Assembly: GCA_025800365.1 (NCBI GenBank) | Contig: JAOXRT010000013.1 | Span: 1-48,014 of the forward strand | Direction: 5' to 3' | DNA from: Cellvibrionaceae bacterium | GTDB taxonomy: Bacteria; Pseudomonadota; Gammaproteobacteria; Pseudomonadales; Cellvibrionaceae | DNA length: 48,014 bases | Shown: one piece after another, positions 8,448 to 16,969 of the stretch | Layout: every line of letters starts with the position of its first letter | How positions within the stretch are numbered: position 1 is the first letter of the stretch | The notes under the pieces: generated by a model | What the model was told of the DNA's origin: nothing | The model's input: only the letters and a program-made list of their open reading frames with translations | Databases searched by the model: none | Translations under genes and position numbers: made by a program

Positions 8448-9566
8448 ATGATTTCAGCGGAAAATACAATGGCCGTATGTGCGGTTATTTTTGCTTTGGC
8501 GTGGTTTGGCTTCTGGGTCGACACCCTTGCTATTGGCCGGAAGATATCTGGTGTCGTGTGTGTCTTAGTTGGCGCAATGTTGCTCTCCAATTTTTCTTTA
8601 ATTCCTTTTAAATCGGCCGCTTACGACTTTGTTGGGGCCAATCTTGTGCCATTGGCTATCCCTCTTTTGTTATTCAAAAGTGATTTGCGAAAGATATTCA
8701 AAGAAAGTGGCCGGGTAATGTTGATATTTTTTATCGCTGGTGCGGCTACAGCGATCGGTGCGGTAATTGGATTTTACCTCTTCGATTTGGGTGATATTGG
8801 GCCGAAGGTGGCCGGTGTCTATACGGGCGGATTTGTTGGTGGCGCGGTAAATTTCCTTGCGGTATCTCAAGTTGTGCAGATGAGCGAAACGGAGTTTAGT
8901 ACCGCGATCAGCGCGAGTAGTATTGTCAGTATTCTAGCCTTAACCCTGTTGCTTGCCATCCCGTCTTTAGCTTTCGTGCAGCGCTTTTTTAGAGAAAAGC
9001 AAGAAGCTGATAGTGGCCAAATTGACAGCACCGAACATCCTGCTGCGAAATTGAAATTAAGCCACCTAAGCGGTGCGATTGCCTTGAGTTTCGCCATATG
9101 CGCCTTGGCAAAGTACATCTCGGTGTTATCAGGCTATGAGCAGTACACTTTTCTGGTGATCACGGTCATCACACTTTTTATTGCCAATGTGTTTCCCAAA
9201 CAGATGGCCGCTGTAGAAGGGGAGTATGAGTGTGGTTTATTGCTGATGTATTTGTTCTTTGCTGTAGTTGGCGCGGGTACCGATATGTCAGTGTTCCTGG
9301 GCATTGCTATAACGCTATTTTTCTATGGCATGTTTATTATTGTTTTTCATCTTTGCTCGACCTTGTTTGTGGCGCGAAAGTTGGGTTTTCGCTTAGATGA
9401 AACTGTGGTGGCTTCAGGTGCGGCATTGGTTGGCCCAGCAGTAACGGCTGCGATTGCTACATCAAAAAATTGGCGCCATTTGGTGACGCCAGGAATTATG
9501 TGTGGAATCTTTGGCTATGCAATTGCCACTTTTATTGGTGTGGCGATTAGTCAGTTGCTTTCTTAA
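8448..9566 (+). CDS. DUF819 family integral membrane protein
   Basis: This is a polytopic membrane protein of 372 residues with about ten hydrophobic segments. It matches the DUF819 (YjcL-like) family by its N-terminal core, the segments VPLAIPLLLFKSDLRKI and GVYTGGFVGGAVNFLAV, and the C-terminal VASGAALVGPAVTAAIA. Members are thought to be transporters because the fold has two related halves, but the substrate is unknown. I chose ATG 8448 over the GTG at 8445 because AGGT lies 7 bases upstream. Its place inside a sugar-acid/sulfatase cluster suggests that it imports or exports an organic anion of this pathway. That is inference. Confidence 0.82.
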   Translation: MISAENTMAVCAVIFALAWFGFWVDTLAIGRKISGVVCVLVGAMLLSNFSLIPFKSAAYDFVGANLVPLAIPLLLFKSDLRKIFKESGRVMLIFFIAGAATAIGAVIGFYLFDLGDIGPKVAGVYTGGFVGGAVNFLAVSQVVQMSETEFSTAISASSIVSILALTLLLAIPSLAFVQRFFREKQEADSGQIDSTEHPAAKLKLSHLSGAIALSFAICALAKYISVLSGYEQYTFLVITVITLFIANVFPKQMAAVEGEYECGLLLMYLFFAVVGAGTDMSVFLGIAITLFFYGMFIIVFHLCSTLFVARKLGFRLDETVVASGAALVGPAVTAAIATSKNWRHLVTPGIMCGIFGYAIATFIGVAISQLLS

Positions 9567-9637
9567 TACCTTGGTTTTGCTAGCGGTTCACTTTATTTGG
9601 TCGTATAAGATCAAGACTTTAGAGGTTGGAGGTTGTA

Positions 9638-10645
9638 ATGAGTATTCGGATCGCGATTAATGGTTTCGGTCGAATTGGTCGCGGGGTTTTTCGTGCGCTC
9701 TTTGAGTCGGGATTGAATGAAGAAATAGCATTGGTTGCTATTAATGATTTAGCAGATATTGATCTGAACACCCACTTGGCTAAATTTGATTCTGTGCATG
9801 GTGAATTTCCGTTCGAGCTAAGTCTAGACGGTGATTGCTTATCGGTTGAGAATCAAAAAATTGTCATGCTTCGCGAGTCTAAATTGGAAAATTTGCCTTG
9901 GGCTGAGTTGAATGTCGATGTGGTGCTTGAATGTACGGGATTTTTTACCAAACCAGAACTGGCTGCGAAGCATATCGATAGCGGAGCCAAAAAGGTTATT
10001 GTATCGGCACCTGTTGCTGGCGCCGATGCTACGATTGTCTGTGGTGTAAACGATGATACTTTAAAGCCAGAACACAATGTTATCTCTTGTGGTTCATGTA
10101 CTACTAATTGCCTTTCTCCTGTGGTGAAAGTCCTTAACGACAATTTAGGCGTTGAGCAGGGCATGATGACAACAGTGCATGCTTTTACCAATGATCAAAA
10201 ATTGCATGATAGCTATCATAATGACCCCTATCGTGCTCGTGCAGCAACGAGCTCGATGATCCCGACAAAAACGGGTGCCGCTCAGGCAATTGGTTTGGTG
10301 TTGCCTGAACTAAACGGTAAATTGGACGGTATGGCCGTACGAGTGCCTACCGCAAATGTTTCTTTAGTTGATCTAACCGTTTTTACAGAGCGTGAAACCA
10401 GCGTGGAAGAAGTGAATCAGTTGATGAAAGAAGCTTCGAAAAAACAGCCGGCTATTCTCGCTTACAATGAGCTACCTTTAGTATCGGTTGATTTTAATCA
10501 CAATAGCGCATCTGCCAGTTTTGATGCTGGCCAGACCAAGGTGGATGGAAAGTTGGTGAAGGTGATGGCCTGGTATGATAATGAATGGGGTTTTTCTAAT
10601 CGCATGTTGGATTTAACCAAGTTAGTCTATTCTTCGGCAGCTTGA
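9638..10645 (+). CDS. gap: Glyceraldehyde-3-phosphate dehydrogenase
   Basis: This 335-residue phosphorylating GAPDH converts glyceraldehyde 3-phosphate, NAD and phosphate to 1,3-bisphosphoglycerate. The Rossmann start [17 protein letters not shown], the NAD-selecting Asp in AINDLADID, the active-site [13 protein letters not shown] (Cys about 154) and the end [12 protein letters not shown] are all present. ATG 9638 has a strong GGAGGT at 9628-9633. An upstream TTG at 9626 is not needed. Its presence beside kdgK and uxuA suggests a dedicated copy that handles triose phosphate from KDPG cleavage. The four-cysteine-spaced neighbourhood and length are normal. Erythrose-4-phosphate dehydrogenase is a less likely alternative. 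Confidence 0.93.
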   Translation: MSIRIAINGFGRIGRGVFRALFESGLNEEIALVAINDLADIDLNTHLAKFDSVHGEFPFELSLDGDCLSVENQKIVMLRESKLENLPWAELNVDVVLECTGFFTKPELAAKHIDSGAKKVIVSAPVAGADATIVCGVNDDTLKPEHNVISCGSCTTNCLSPVVKVLNDNLGVEQGMMTTVHAFTNDQKLHDSYHNDPYRARAATSSMIPTKTGAAQAIGLVLPELNGKLDGMAVRVPTANVSLVDLTVFTERETSVEEVNQLMKEASKKQPAILAYNELPLVSVDFNHNSASASFDAGQTKVDGKLVKVMAWYDNEWGFSNRMLDLTKLVYSSAA

Positions 10646-10653
10646 GGCTTAGT

Positions 10654-11976
10654 ATGCGTAATCAGGCAATTTCACTCGCCATCTTGTTGTTGTGTAGCCA
10701 GTGGGTTTATGCAGACGATAGGCCCAATGTTTTGCTGGTGCTGCTGGATGATATGGGCTACGGAGATATTGGCGCTAATGGTGCGCAATCAATAGCTACA
10801 CCTAATATCGATACCTTGGCTGCTAGTGGAGCTAATTTTTCAAATTTCTATGCCAGTGCCAATGTTTGCACGCCTTCTAGGGCGGGCTTACTAACAGGTT
10901 TGTACCCGATTAGAACGGGCTTAGCTCATGGAGTAGTAGAGGCAAAAGGTGACGACAGAGGTTTGCCGAAAGATATAGAGAATATTGCTAAGCTTTTAAA
11001 AAGAGAAGATTACGCGACCAAAATGGTCGGTAAATGGCACCTTGGCAACTTTCCCAAATATCACCCATTAGATTATGGTTTTGATGAGTTTTATGGCGTG
11101 CCGTTTAGCAATGATATGGCGGGCTTTCAGATCTACGATGGTCGGCAAGCAATTGCTGGAGATGTAGACCAAGCATTACTTAGCGAAAGCTTCACCGATC
11201 AGGCTATCGACTTTATTGCGCAAAAACGAGATAAGCCTTTTTTCTTGTTTTTATCCCATAGCATGCCCCATATTCCATTATTCGCATCAGAGAAGTTCAA
11301 GGGTCGCTCGCAGGCTGGCCTTTATGGAGATGTTATTGAAGAACTTGATTGGAATATGGGGAGGCTGATTAAGGCTTTAAAACAACAAGGGCTCTATGAA
11401 AATACCCTCATCATTTTTACGAGTGACAACGGTCCCTTTTTTGAAGGAAGTGTCGCTGGTCTAAAAGGCGGTAAAGGTTCAAGTTACGATGGCGGTTTCC
11501 GTGTTCCTTTAATTATCAGTTGGCCCAATAAAATTAGCTCGGCACAGCGTGTCGATTCCGTCAGCATGAATATCGATGTTTTGCCAACGGTAGCTGATGC
11601 TGTGGGTCGGGATAAGACAGCTGATTTTGACGGACTAAGCTTGTTACCTATATTGAATGGCGAAGATGCTCAGCGTGAATATCTCTACCTTTTTAACAAT
11701 GAAGATGTTATCGCTGTACGAAGCCAGCGCTGGAAGTATCTTATCCAGACTTATTATCGAACCTCTATTGGCGATTTCTCTAAATTTGGTCAGTTGCCAG
11801 GCTTTAAATCGCCCTACGATTTGCTGTTCGATATGCAGGCCCCCACTGGAGAAAGGTATAGCTTAGCGGATAGATTTCCTCAGGTGCTCGAACGCCACCG
11901 TGCCGAATTGATTGCTGCCGGGCAGAAGTTTGATGGCTTGAGAACCAGGCCCAAAGCCAGAACATTTCCACAATAG
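10654..11976 (+). CDS. Exported type I sulfatase
   Basis: This 440-residue arylsulfatase-family (S1) enzyme cleaves sulfate esters. A signal peptide (MRNQAISLAILLLCSQWVYA, cleaved before DDRPN) indicates export to the periplasm or beyond. Calcium ligands appear in LLVLLDDMGYGDIG and SDNGPF. The formylglycine-type motif CTPSR starts at about Cys 72, so an anaerobic or FGE-type maturase would be needed, and none is in the window. KMVGKWHLG is also conserved. ATG 10654 lies 8 bases after the gap stop, so the two are probably cotranscribed. The sulfated substrate, perhaps a uronate-containing polysaccharide fragment, is not determined by the sequence. Confidence 0.9.
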   Translation: MRNQAISLAILLLCSQWVYADDRPNVLLVLLDDMGYGDIGANGAQSIATPNIDTLAASGANFSNFYASANVCTPSRAGLLTGLYPIRTGLAHGVVEAKGDDRGLPKDIENIAKLLKREDYATKMVGKWHLGNFPKYHPLDYGFDEFYGVPFSNDMAGFQIYDGRQAIAGDVDQALLSESFTDQAIDFIAQKRDKPFFLFLSHSMPHIPLFASEKFKGRSQAGLYGDVIEELDWNMGRLIKALKQQGLYENTLIIFTSDNGPFFEGSVAGLKGGKGSSYDGGFRVPLIISWPNKISSAQRVDSVSMNIDVLPTVADAVGRDKTADFDGLSLLPILNGEDAQREYLYLFNNEDVIAVRSQRWKYLIQTYYRTSIGDFSKFGQLPGFKSPYDLLFDMQAPTGERYSLADRFPQVLERHRAELIAAGQKFDGLRTRPKARTFPQ

Positions 11977-12006
11977 TGCTGATATAAATCAGTATTATTG
12001 TGGCTA

Positions 12007-12032
12007 TAGAGGGGATAAGCCTATCCCCTCTA
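12007..12032. other. Perfect inverted repeat between sulfatase and PaaX-like gene
   Basis: Arms TAGAGGGGATA (12007-12017) and TATCCCCTCTA (12022-12032) are perfectly complementary with a 4-base AGCC loop. It lies 30 bases after the sulfatase stop and about 60 before the regulator start. No T-run follows. It may end the upstream transcript with help from Rho, or serve as the binding site of the PaaX-like regulator. Confidence 0.5.
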
Positions 12033-12094
12033 GGATAAGGCCCTCGCTTGTCATACACTATAAGCCTCTGATTTCTAAGCATAAGAGGCTTGGT

Positions 12095-12886
12095 TTGGCG
12101 CTTAAACCTAAACATCTGATTTTGAATTTATTATTGGAAGCTGAGCGAGCAATTAGCTCTCAGGTGTTTATCCGTATCTGCCAGTTATTTGATATAACTG
12201 AAAACAGTGCTCGCGTGACTTTGGCGCGATTAAGTTCCGAAGGCATGGTGGAGGTTCCCGAGCGGGGTTTGTATCAGCTAGGCCCCCGGTCTAGAAACCT
12301 AGCCGCCGATCTAGCCAGTTGGCGAGAGCTGGAAAGTAAGCTTTGTGATTGGGATGGTAGCTGGATTGGTGTTTATCAGGCCATGTTAGGGCGAAGTGAT
12401 CGAACGGCTTTGCGCCGCCGTGAGCGTTTGCTGCAGCTGGCGGGCTTTAGTGCGCTAGAGCAAGGCTTGGCAGTAAGGCCGAATAATTTAGTGGGTGGCG
12501 TGCAGGCTTTGCGCAAGCGTCTGCAGTCTATTGGCCTTGAGGAAGAGGCCATCATCTTTCGTATCGATGAACTCGACGGAGATTCTCACAAGCGGGCCAT
12601 GTCGCTTTGGGATAGAAAGGACTTAGAGCAGCACTACCGTGATGCCCAAAAGATTATGGCGGATTGGATGGCCAGGGCTGAGCAGTTGGATCCTGAAACC
12701 GCCGCCAAAGAATCATTTTTGATTGGCGATGAGTATATTCGTTGTATCGCTTACGATCCTATGCTGCCTGAAGAGATGGTCGATACGCAGTTGCGTCGAG
12801 AATATCTGCAAACACTGATTGCTTTTGACCAGATGGGCAAATCCATTTGGCAGCAGCTCTACCAAGAATTTGCCCAAGTGGGTTAA
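12095..12886 (+). CDS. PaaX-like transcriptional regulator
   Basis: This is a 263-residue protein with the PaaX layout. An N-terminal winged helix (about residues 10-65, with NSARVTLARLSSEGMVE) is followed by the conserved WDGSWIGVYQ segment near residue 90. The middle domain RLLQLAGFSALEQGLAVRPNN and a helical C-terminal domain complete it. PaaX represses phenylacetate catabolism and is released by phenylacetyl-CoA. Relatives bind other acyl-CoA ligands. The start is TTG 12095, with AGAGG 7 bases upstream. The stop codon abuts the stop of the convergent SDR gene without any spacer. Its position directly after the catabolic cluster makes it a candidate regulator of that cluster. Confidence 0.75.
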   Translation: MALKPKHLILNLLLEAERAISSQVFIRICQLFDITENSARVTLARLSSEGMVEVPERGLYQLGPRSRNLAADLASWRELESKLCDWDGSWIGVYQAMLGRSDRTALRRRERLLQLAGFSALEQGLAVRPNNLVGGVQALRKRLQSIGLEEEAIIFRIDELDGDSHKRAMSLWDRKDLEQHYRDAQKIMADWMARAEQLDPETAAKESFLIGDEYIRCIAYDPMLPEEMVDTQLRREYLQTLIAFDQMGKSIWQQLYQEFAQVG

Positions 12887-13750
12887 TTACTCCTCTTCCA
12901 TATATCGAGCAAAGGCTTCGCTATAGTCTGGATGCCAGCGTGATAAAGCTGGGCGATTCAAGCTGATATCTGTGGCGCCCCATAAAACGCGCTTATTATC
13001 CATTTCTCGAGTAGTCTCGTTATCTGGACAGATAATATAGAAATCACCAGCTTCCAGGCGCTGCATCATATAGTCGATCGTTTGTTCCGGGCTCCATGCA
13101 AAGGCCGGCTTTTCGGGAATAAATCGTTTTATCATGCCGGTATACACAAAGCCTGGTATTAATAAATGTGCGCTCACTTCATTGGGCGCCTCGTTACCTT
13201 CGACATTGCGCAGTTCATGCTGTAACGATTCAGTTAAGGCCTTTACTGCCGCTTTGCTGACGTTATAGGCAGGGCTACCAGGAGGGCAGGTGATCCCTTG
13301 CTTGGAGCCCGTGTTTATGATGATTGCGGGCTCGTTTTGCACAAGCATGGCCTTGCAAAACGCTTGCTGTCCGTTGATAACCCCCCACAAATTGATGTTC
13401 ACAATCTCCTGCCAATTATCGTAGTTATCCCAGCTGCTACTGCGTCTAGCGATTCCGGCATTGTTCATCAGTACATTGACACGGCCAAATTGAGCAAAGG
13501 CCAGCTCTTGTAGTTTTTCTAGTGAGGCTAATTGGCTGACATCCGCCGTGCTAGCTATCAAATCAGCATTGGGGTATTGCTCATGCAGCTCACTGGCGGC
13601 AGCTTGCAAGGCACTTTCGTCTATATCGCTGAGCAGTACCTTCATGCCGAGTGACAAAAATTTATTTGCTGCGGCACGGCCAAGCCCGCTGGCGCCGCCA
13701 GTAATAACAGCCACTTTGTTAGTCTGTAGAGCTGGGTGTTGTATGCTCAT
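12887..13750 (-). CDS. SDR-family NAD(P)-dependent oxidoreductase
   Basis: This is a classical short-chain dehydrogenase/reductase of 287 residues. The cofactor motif TGGASGLG, the NNAG strand motif, the catalytic Ser in NTGSKQG and the YNVSK Tyr-Lys pair are present. A C-terminal extension of about 40 residues is slightly longer than average. ATG 13750 has AAGGAG 7 bases upstream. It is divergent from a TetR regulator, and the shared 115-base region contains a palindromic operator candidate, so it is probably repressed by that protein. The substrate is unknown: an alcohol or ketone of lipid or xenobiotic origin is typical. Confidence 0.88.
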   Translation of the reverse strand: MSIQHPALQTNKVAVITGGASGLGRAAANKFLSLGMKVLLSDIDESALQAAASELHEQYPNADLIASTADVSQLASLEKLQELAFAQFGRVNVLMNNAGIARRSSSWDNYDNWQEIVNINLWGVINGQQAFCKAMLVQNEPAIIINTGSKQGITCPPGSPAYNVSKAAVKALTESLQHELRNVEGNEAPNEVSAHLLIPGFVYTGMIKRFIPEKPAFAWSPEQTIDYMMQRLEAGDFYIICPDNETTREMDNKRVLWGATDISLNRPALSRWHPDYSEAFARYMEEE

Positions 13751-13760
13751 GGCAACTCCT

Positions 13761-13813
13761 TAACATATTGGATGGTTGTCAAATATGTTACACTGGCTCT
13801 GGCAAATATGTAA
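13761..13813. promoter_or_regulatory. TetR-type operator candidate in SDR/tetR intergenic region
   Basis: TAACATATT at 13761-13769 and AATATGTTA at 13782-13790 form a perfect 9-bp inverted repeat with a 12-base spacer. A third half-site AATATGTAA lies at 13805-13813. The repeats fall between two divergent genes, one of which encodes a TetR repressor, the usual position for autoregulation and control of the partner gene. Confidence 0.6.
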
Positions 13814-13865
13814 ACAATGCATAAAAATAAGCCTCTGTAAAAGCTAGAGCCCTAGAGCCGAAAGT

Positions 13866-14465
13866 ATGAACGACAGTAGAAAGAGCCAGGCTGAGCGCAA
13901 GGCCGAATCCGAGCAAAAGTTATTTGATGCGCTTGTTGATATCGTAAATAGCGAAGGGGTAACGGCCGCTACCTGTGACAGAATTGGTAAACAAGCAGGT
14001 TATAGCCGTGGCTTAACCACTACTCGCCTTGGTAAGCGCGATACCATGTATGCCCGCCTGATGGATCGCCTATATCAAGAGCAAGTAAATCGTCTGGAAG
14101 AATTTAATGTGGATGAGCTGAGTGGCTTAGAGGCATTGAAAAAGTACACAGATATTCATTTTGACGATATTCAACACAAGGCCAGCTATCAGGCTTATTT
14201 TGTGTTGGTGGCAGCCAGCTTGACGGAGCTGCCGAGTATTCGAGATCGCGTCTTGATGCAGCATCAAATGGTGCAAACTTTACTGGCTTCTTTTTTTGAA
14301 CGTGCGGTAAAAGAAGGTTGCTTGGATAACAGTACGGATTGCGATCAGCGCGCGACGATACTGGGCAGTTATTTGTTTGGTGTGGCCATGCAGAATCGTT
14401 TGAGTGGGAAGTCGGGGGTTGAGGCTTTAAAAGTTGGGGCTTATGAGTTAATTGCGGCTGTTTAA
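13866..14465 (+). CDS. TetR-family transcriptional regulator
   Basis: This 199-residue repressor has an N-terminal helix-turn-helix at about residues 15-60 (QKLFDALVDIVNSEGVTAA, then TCDRIGKQAGYSRG). The all-helical ligand-binding C-terminal half typical of TetR follows. The usual F/Y at the end of the HTH is replaced by GLTTTRLGKRDTMYARL, so the third helix is slightly unusual. It is divergent from the SDR gene and probably controls it through the palindrome between them. The ligand cannot be predicted. Confidence 0.85.
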   Translation: MNDSRKSQAERKAESEQKLFDALVDIVNSEGVTAATCDRIGKQAGYSRGLTTTRLGKRDTMYARLMDRLYQEQVNRLEEFNVDELSGLEALKKYTDIHFDDIQHKASYQAYFVLVAASLTELPSIRDRVLMQHQMVQTLLASFFERAVKEGCLDNSTDCDQRATILGSYLFGVAMQNRLSGKSGVEALKVGAYELIAAV

Positions 14466-14491
14466 TGGTTTAGATATGTGGCTTCGATATT

Positions 14492-14543
14492 GGGGTCAGA
14501 ACCCAAGGGTTCCGACCCCGGGCTCATGGATTCTGACCCCGAG
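14492..14543. repeat. GGGGTCAGA-type palindromic repeat
   Basis: GGGGTCAGAACCC (14492-14504) and GGGTTCCGACCCC (14507-14519) form a hairpin with one mismatch. A further inverted half, TTCTGACCCCGAG, lies at 14531-14543. Such units resemble REP-type intergenic palindromes of gammaproteobacteria, some of which are mobilised by RAYT transposases. It sits between the convergent tetR and GST genes and could also act as a bidirectional transcription stop. No transposase is nearby. Confidence 0.6.
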
Positions 14544-14557
14544 TTTGGGTACGATGT

Positions 14558-15268
14558 CTATTGGCTGATTTTATTACCGGCTTTTGCGTATCTCGCTTTG
14601 GTTTCTTCACTCCACTGATCTACTTCACCTTCCGGTGCACCATAGGCTAGGCCGCGTTCGAATGCTGGGCGTGAGCGTAAGCGTTTTAGCCAGGCTAAAA
14701 TATTAGGTTTATCGCTCATATCAACCTTGCTCCACTTCCAGCCGCGTACCCAAGGGTAGATAACAATATCGGCGATGCTTAGCGATTCGCCGCAGATAAA
14801 ATCCTGTTGGCTAAGTTGTTCTTCAATGATTCCCGCTAGGCGCTGAGCTTCTTTACTAAAACGATTGAGTGGGTGTACTTTCTGTTCCTGTGGTACATCA
14901 CTCATATAGCGCGTGTAGCTGAGTTTATTACCAAAGGCGGGGCCGACATTGGCAGCTTGCCAGTATACCCAGGGTAGAATTTGCCATTTTTTCTCCTCGG
15001 GCAATAAATCGCTAGGATATTTTTCAGCGAGATACTGAACGATGGCGCAGCTTTCCATGAGGTTTAGGTCGCCATCAATAAACAGAGGGATTTTTTGATT
15101 GGGGTTTCGGCGACTGAACTCTTCTTCGAACTGTTCGCCAGCCATTAGATCAATTGTGCGAACACTCAAGTCTTCTAATGCATGGCCGGCTTCTCGCAGC
15201 TCTTCGATCATTAGGCTGACTTTCCAGCCGTTGGGGGTGGCGGCGGTCCACAGTTGTAAATCACTCAT
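14558..15268 (-). CDS. Glutathione S-transferase, YfcG/Nu-class-like
   Basis: This 236-residue cytosolic GST has a thioredoxin-like N-terminal domain starting LWTAATPNGWKVSLMIEEL. The TPNGWKV motif is typical of the YfcG/YghU (Nu, Ure2p-like) group. The NPNQKIPLFID cis-Pro loop, the MESCAIVQYLAEKYP motif for glutathione binding, and the helical C-terminal domain with SIADIVIYPWV are present. It is the last gene of a minus-strand run. The next gene upstream encodes another GST-like fold. Nu-class enzymes often reduce disulfides or peroxides. The role here is not shown by sequence. Confidence 0.88.
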   Translation of the reverse strand: MSDLQLWTAATPNGWKVSLMIEELREAGHALEDLSVRTIDLMAGEQFEEEFSRRNPNQKIPLFIDGDLNLMESCAIVQYLAEKYPSDLLPEEKKWQILPWVYWQAANVGPAFGNKLSYTRYMSDVPQEQKVHPLNRFSKEAQRLAGIIEEQLSQQDFICGESLSIADIVIYPWVRGWKWSKVDMSDKPNILAWLKRLRSRPAFERGLAYGAPEGEVDQWSEETKARYAKAGNKISQ

Positions 15269-15324
15269 GCTTTAACTCGCTTCTTTTTGTTTGGTGCTTG
15301 TTTTTTGAAGTTGCTTGTTCAATG

Positions 15325-15996
15325 CTAGCTTTTTTGCTTCATTTCTTTTCGCATAGAGGACGCTTGCCATTCGCTACTCAACCAATCTTGCCCTTGCTCG
15401 CTCTTGCTTGGGTCTTTGTTGGCAAGATAAAGCTCGATATATCGATAATCATCTTGGCCAAAAAACAATTCCTCATCAATCACGATGGTAGGCACACCAA
15501 AAACACCCTGTTTGATGGCCTCTTCGGTATTGCTTTTAAGCCTCTCGCTAGCATTTTTACTTAGGCCCTGTTTAATTAGTGCTGATGAGTCTAGGTCAGC
15601 TTGATCGAGTGCATCAATAACATCTTGCTCTTCACTGATATGCTTTTGCTGTTGCCAAACCGCGCTCATGAGGGCATCGATAATCTTCTCTCGCACAGAT
15701 AAATCCTGCTCTTCGGCTGCGATTCTCAAGCCGAGTAAAGGATTAAAAGGGTGAAACTGCGGTGCTTTGATGGTAATGCCCATTTCTTCGCATTTGCGCG
15801 CAATATTCTTTTGCATCCATTTTTGCTTGGCTGGATGTTCAGCTGGGCCAATTTGACCGTAAGCTCTCAATAAACCAGCAAACAAGACGGGGACGGGTTC
15901 GATTTCTAAACCGGTGTTTTGGCGCAGTTGATCGAGTTTTTGCCAACCGATAAACGCATAAGGAGAAATATAGTCGAAATAAAATCGTGCCTTCAT
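15325..15996 (-). CDS. 2-hydroxychromene-2-carboxylate isomerase-like DsbA-family protein
   Basis: This 223-residue protein is of the kappa-GST/HCCA isomerase branch of the DsbA superfamily. It starts with ARFYFDYISPYAFIGWQKL and ends with GVFGVPTIVIDEELFFGQDD, which contains the cis-Pro strand. HCCA isomerase acts in naphthalene breakdown with glutathione. Many homologues have other, unknown substrates. There is no CxxC motif; the SPY position takes its place, as in kappa GSTs. I chose ATG 15996 with AGGG upstream over a TTG at 16029. It lies between a GST and an amidohydrolase on the same strand, consistent with a glutathione-dependent detoxification or catabolic group. Confidence 0.85.
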   Translation of the reverse strand: MKARFYFDYISPYAFIGWQKLDQLRQNTGLEIEPVPVLFAGLLRAYGQIGPAEHPAKQKWMQKNIARKCEEMGITIKAPQFHPFNPLLGLRIAAEEQDLSVREKIIDALMSAVWQQQKHISEEQDVIDALDQADLDSSALIKQGLSKNASERLKSNTEEAIKQGVFGVPTIVIDEELFFGQDDYRYIELYLANKDPSKSEQGQDWLSSEWQASSMRKEMKQKS

Positions 15997-16081
15997 TGCA
16001 TGCCCTGAAATATCTATTACGGTGAACAAATTATTAAAAGGACGGAATCAATAACTCCGTCCTGTAATGTTAAAGCCGAGC

Positions 16082-16900
16082 TTACAACTTGAATACGCGC
16101 TCGGCGTTGCCAGACAAGAATAGGGCACGGCTCTCTTCATCCATGCCTAAACTATCGAGGTCGCGTAAACATTTTTCAGGGGTAATCATCGGATAGTTGG
16201 TGCCAAACATAACTTTTTTGCGGCCATTGCTCTTCATAAACTGAACCAGCTCTGGTGGGAAACGATTGGCGGAGTAGGCCGAGGTATCAATAAAGACGTT
16301 CTCATGCTTGGTGGCAACCGCGATCATTTCGGTTGTCCATGGGTAGCCCACATGACCCCCGACAATTTGCAGCTCAGGGAAGTCCAATGCAATCTGGTCA
16401 ATATAAGGAATAGGGCGACCAGTCTCTGAGGGGCGAAGTGGCCCAGTGTGACCTACTTGCAAACAAATCGGCACACCTAGGTTTACGCACTCGGCATACA
16501 ATGGGTAGTACAAAGGATCGGTAGGCGGCAGATTCCAAACCCACTGCACGATACGCAGGGCTTTAAAACCGTATTCACTCACCCACTTGCGAAGCTCGCG
16601 TACGGCTTCCATTGGCTTGGCAAGATTAGCACCTGCTACGCCAACAAAACGATCAGGTGCTTTTTGCACGATGTCCGCTACTTCTTCGTTGGAGATCAAA
16701 TATCCATTAGGGCTAGACCAAGCACAGGCTAGAGATTTATCAACACCCGCTTGATCCATGGCCGCTAAGGTCCAGTCTAGAGGGATAGCTTCGGTTAAAA
16801 TATCGGTTTTATTCCAGCGGCGTAATGATGCAAACATCTCATGGTTAGAGAATTCCAAATTTGGATGCTGCATCCAAACATCAATAATTTTTTCGCTCAT
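16082..16900 (-). CDS. Amidohydrolase 2 (ACMSD-like) family protein with altered metal ligands
   Basis: This 272-residue TIM-barrel protein is of the amidohydrolase-related (ACMSD/OHCU) group, whose members hydrolyse or decarboxylate ring compounds. The strand motifs are in order: IIDVWMQHP at the N-terminus, GFKALRIVQ, CLQVGHTGP, IVGGHVGYPW and FGTNYP near the end. Most relatives have HxH after the first strand and FGSDYP at the end. Here the first motif is WMQH and the acidic residue is Asn. The two middle His are kept. The metal centre is therefore probably modified or lost. ATG 16900 has AGGT upstream. It lies 69 bases after the desaturase gene in the same direction. Confidence 0.82.
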   Translation of the reverse strand: MSEKIIDVWMQHPNLEFSNHEMFASLRRWNKTDILTEAIPLDWTLAAMDQAGVDKSLACAWSSPNGYLISNEEVADIVQKAPDRFVGVAGANLAKPMEAVRELRKWVSEYGFKALRIVQWVWNLPPTDPLYYPLYAECVNLGVPICLQVGHTGPLRPSETGRPIPYIDQIALDFPELQIVGGHVGYPWTTEMIAVATKHENVFIDTSAYSANRFPPELVQFMKSNGRKKVMFGTNYPMITPEKCLRDLDSLGMDEESRALFLSGNAERVFKL

Positions 16901-16969
16901 AGTAATACCTGTTTTTCGCTTATAGCGATACCTAGTTGAAGGCGGTTTCTAAATTTTTTTGCGGCTACT

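Noticed and set aside
15298-15564. Plus-strand frame of 88 codons
   Set aside because: It is antisense to the clearly conserved HCCA-isomerase-like gene and has no ribosome site or recognisable family.
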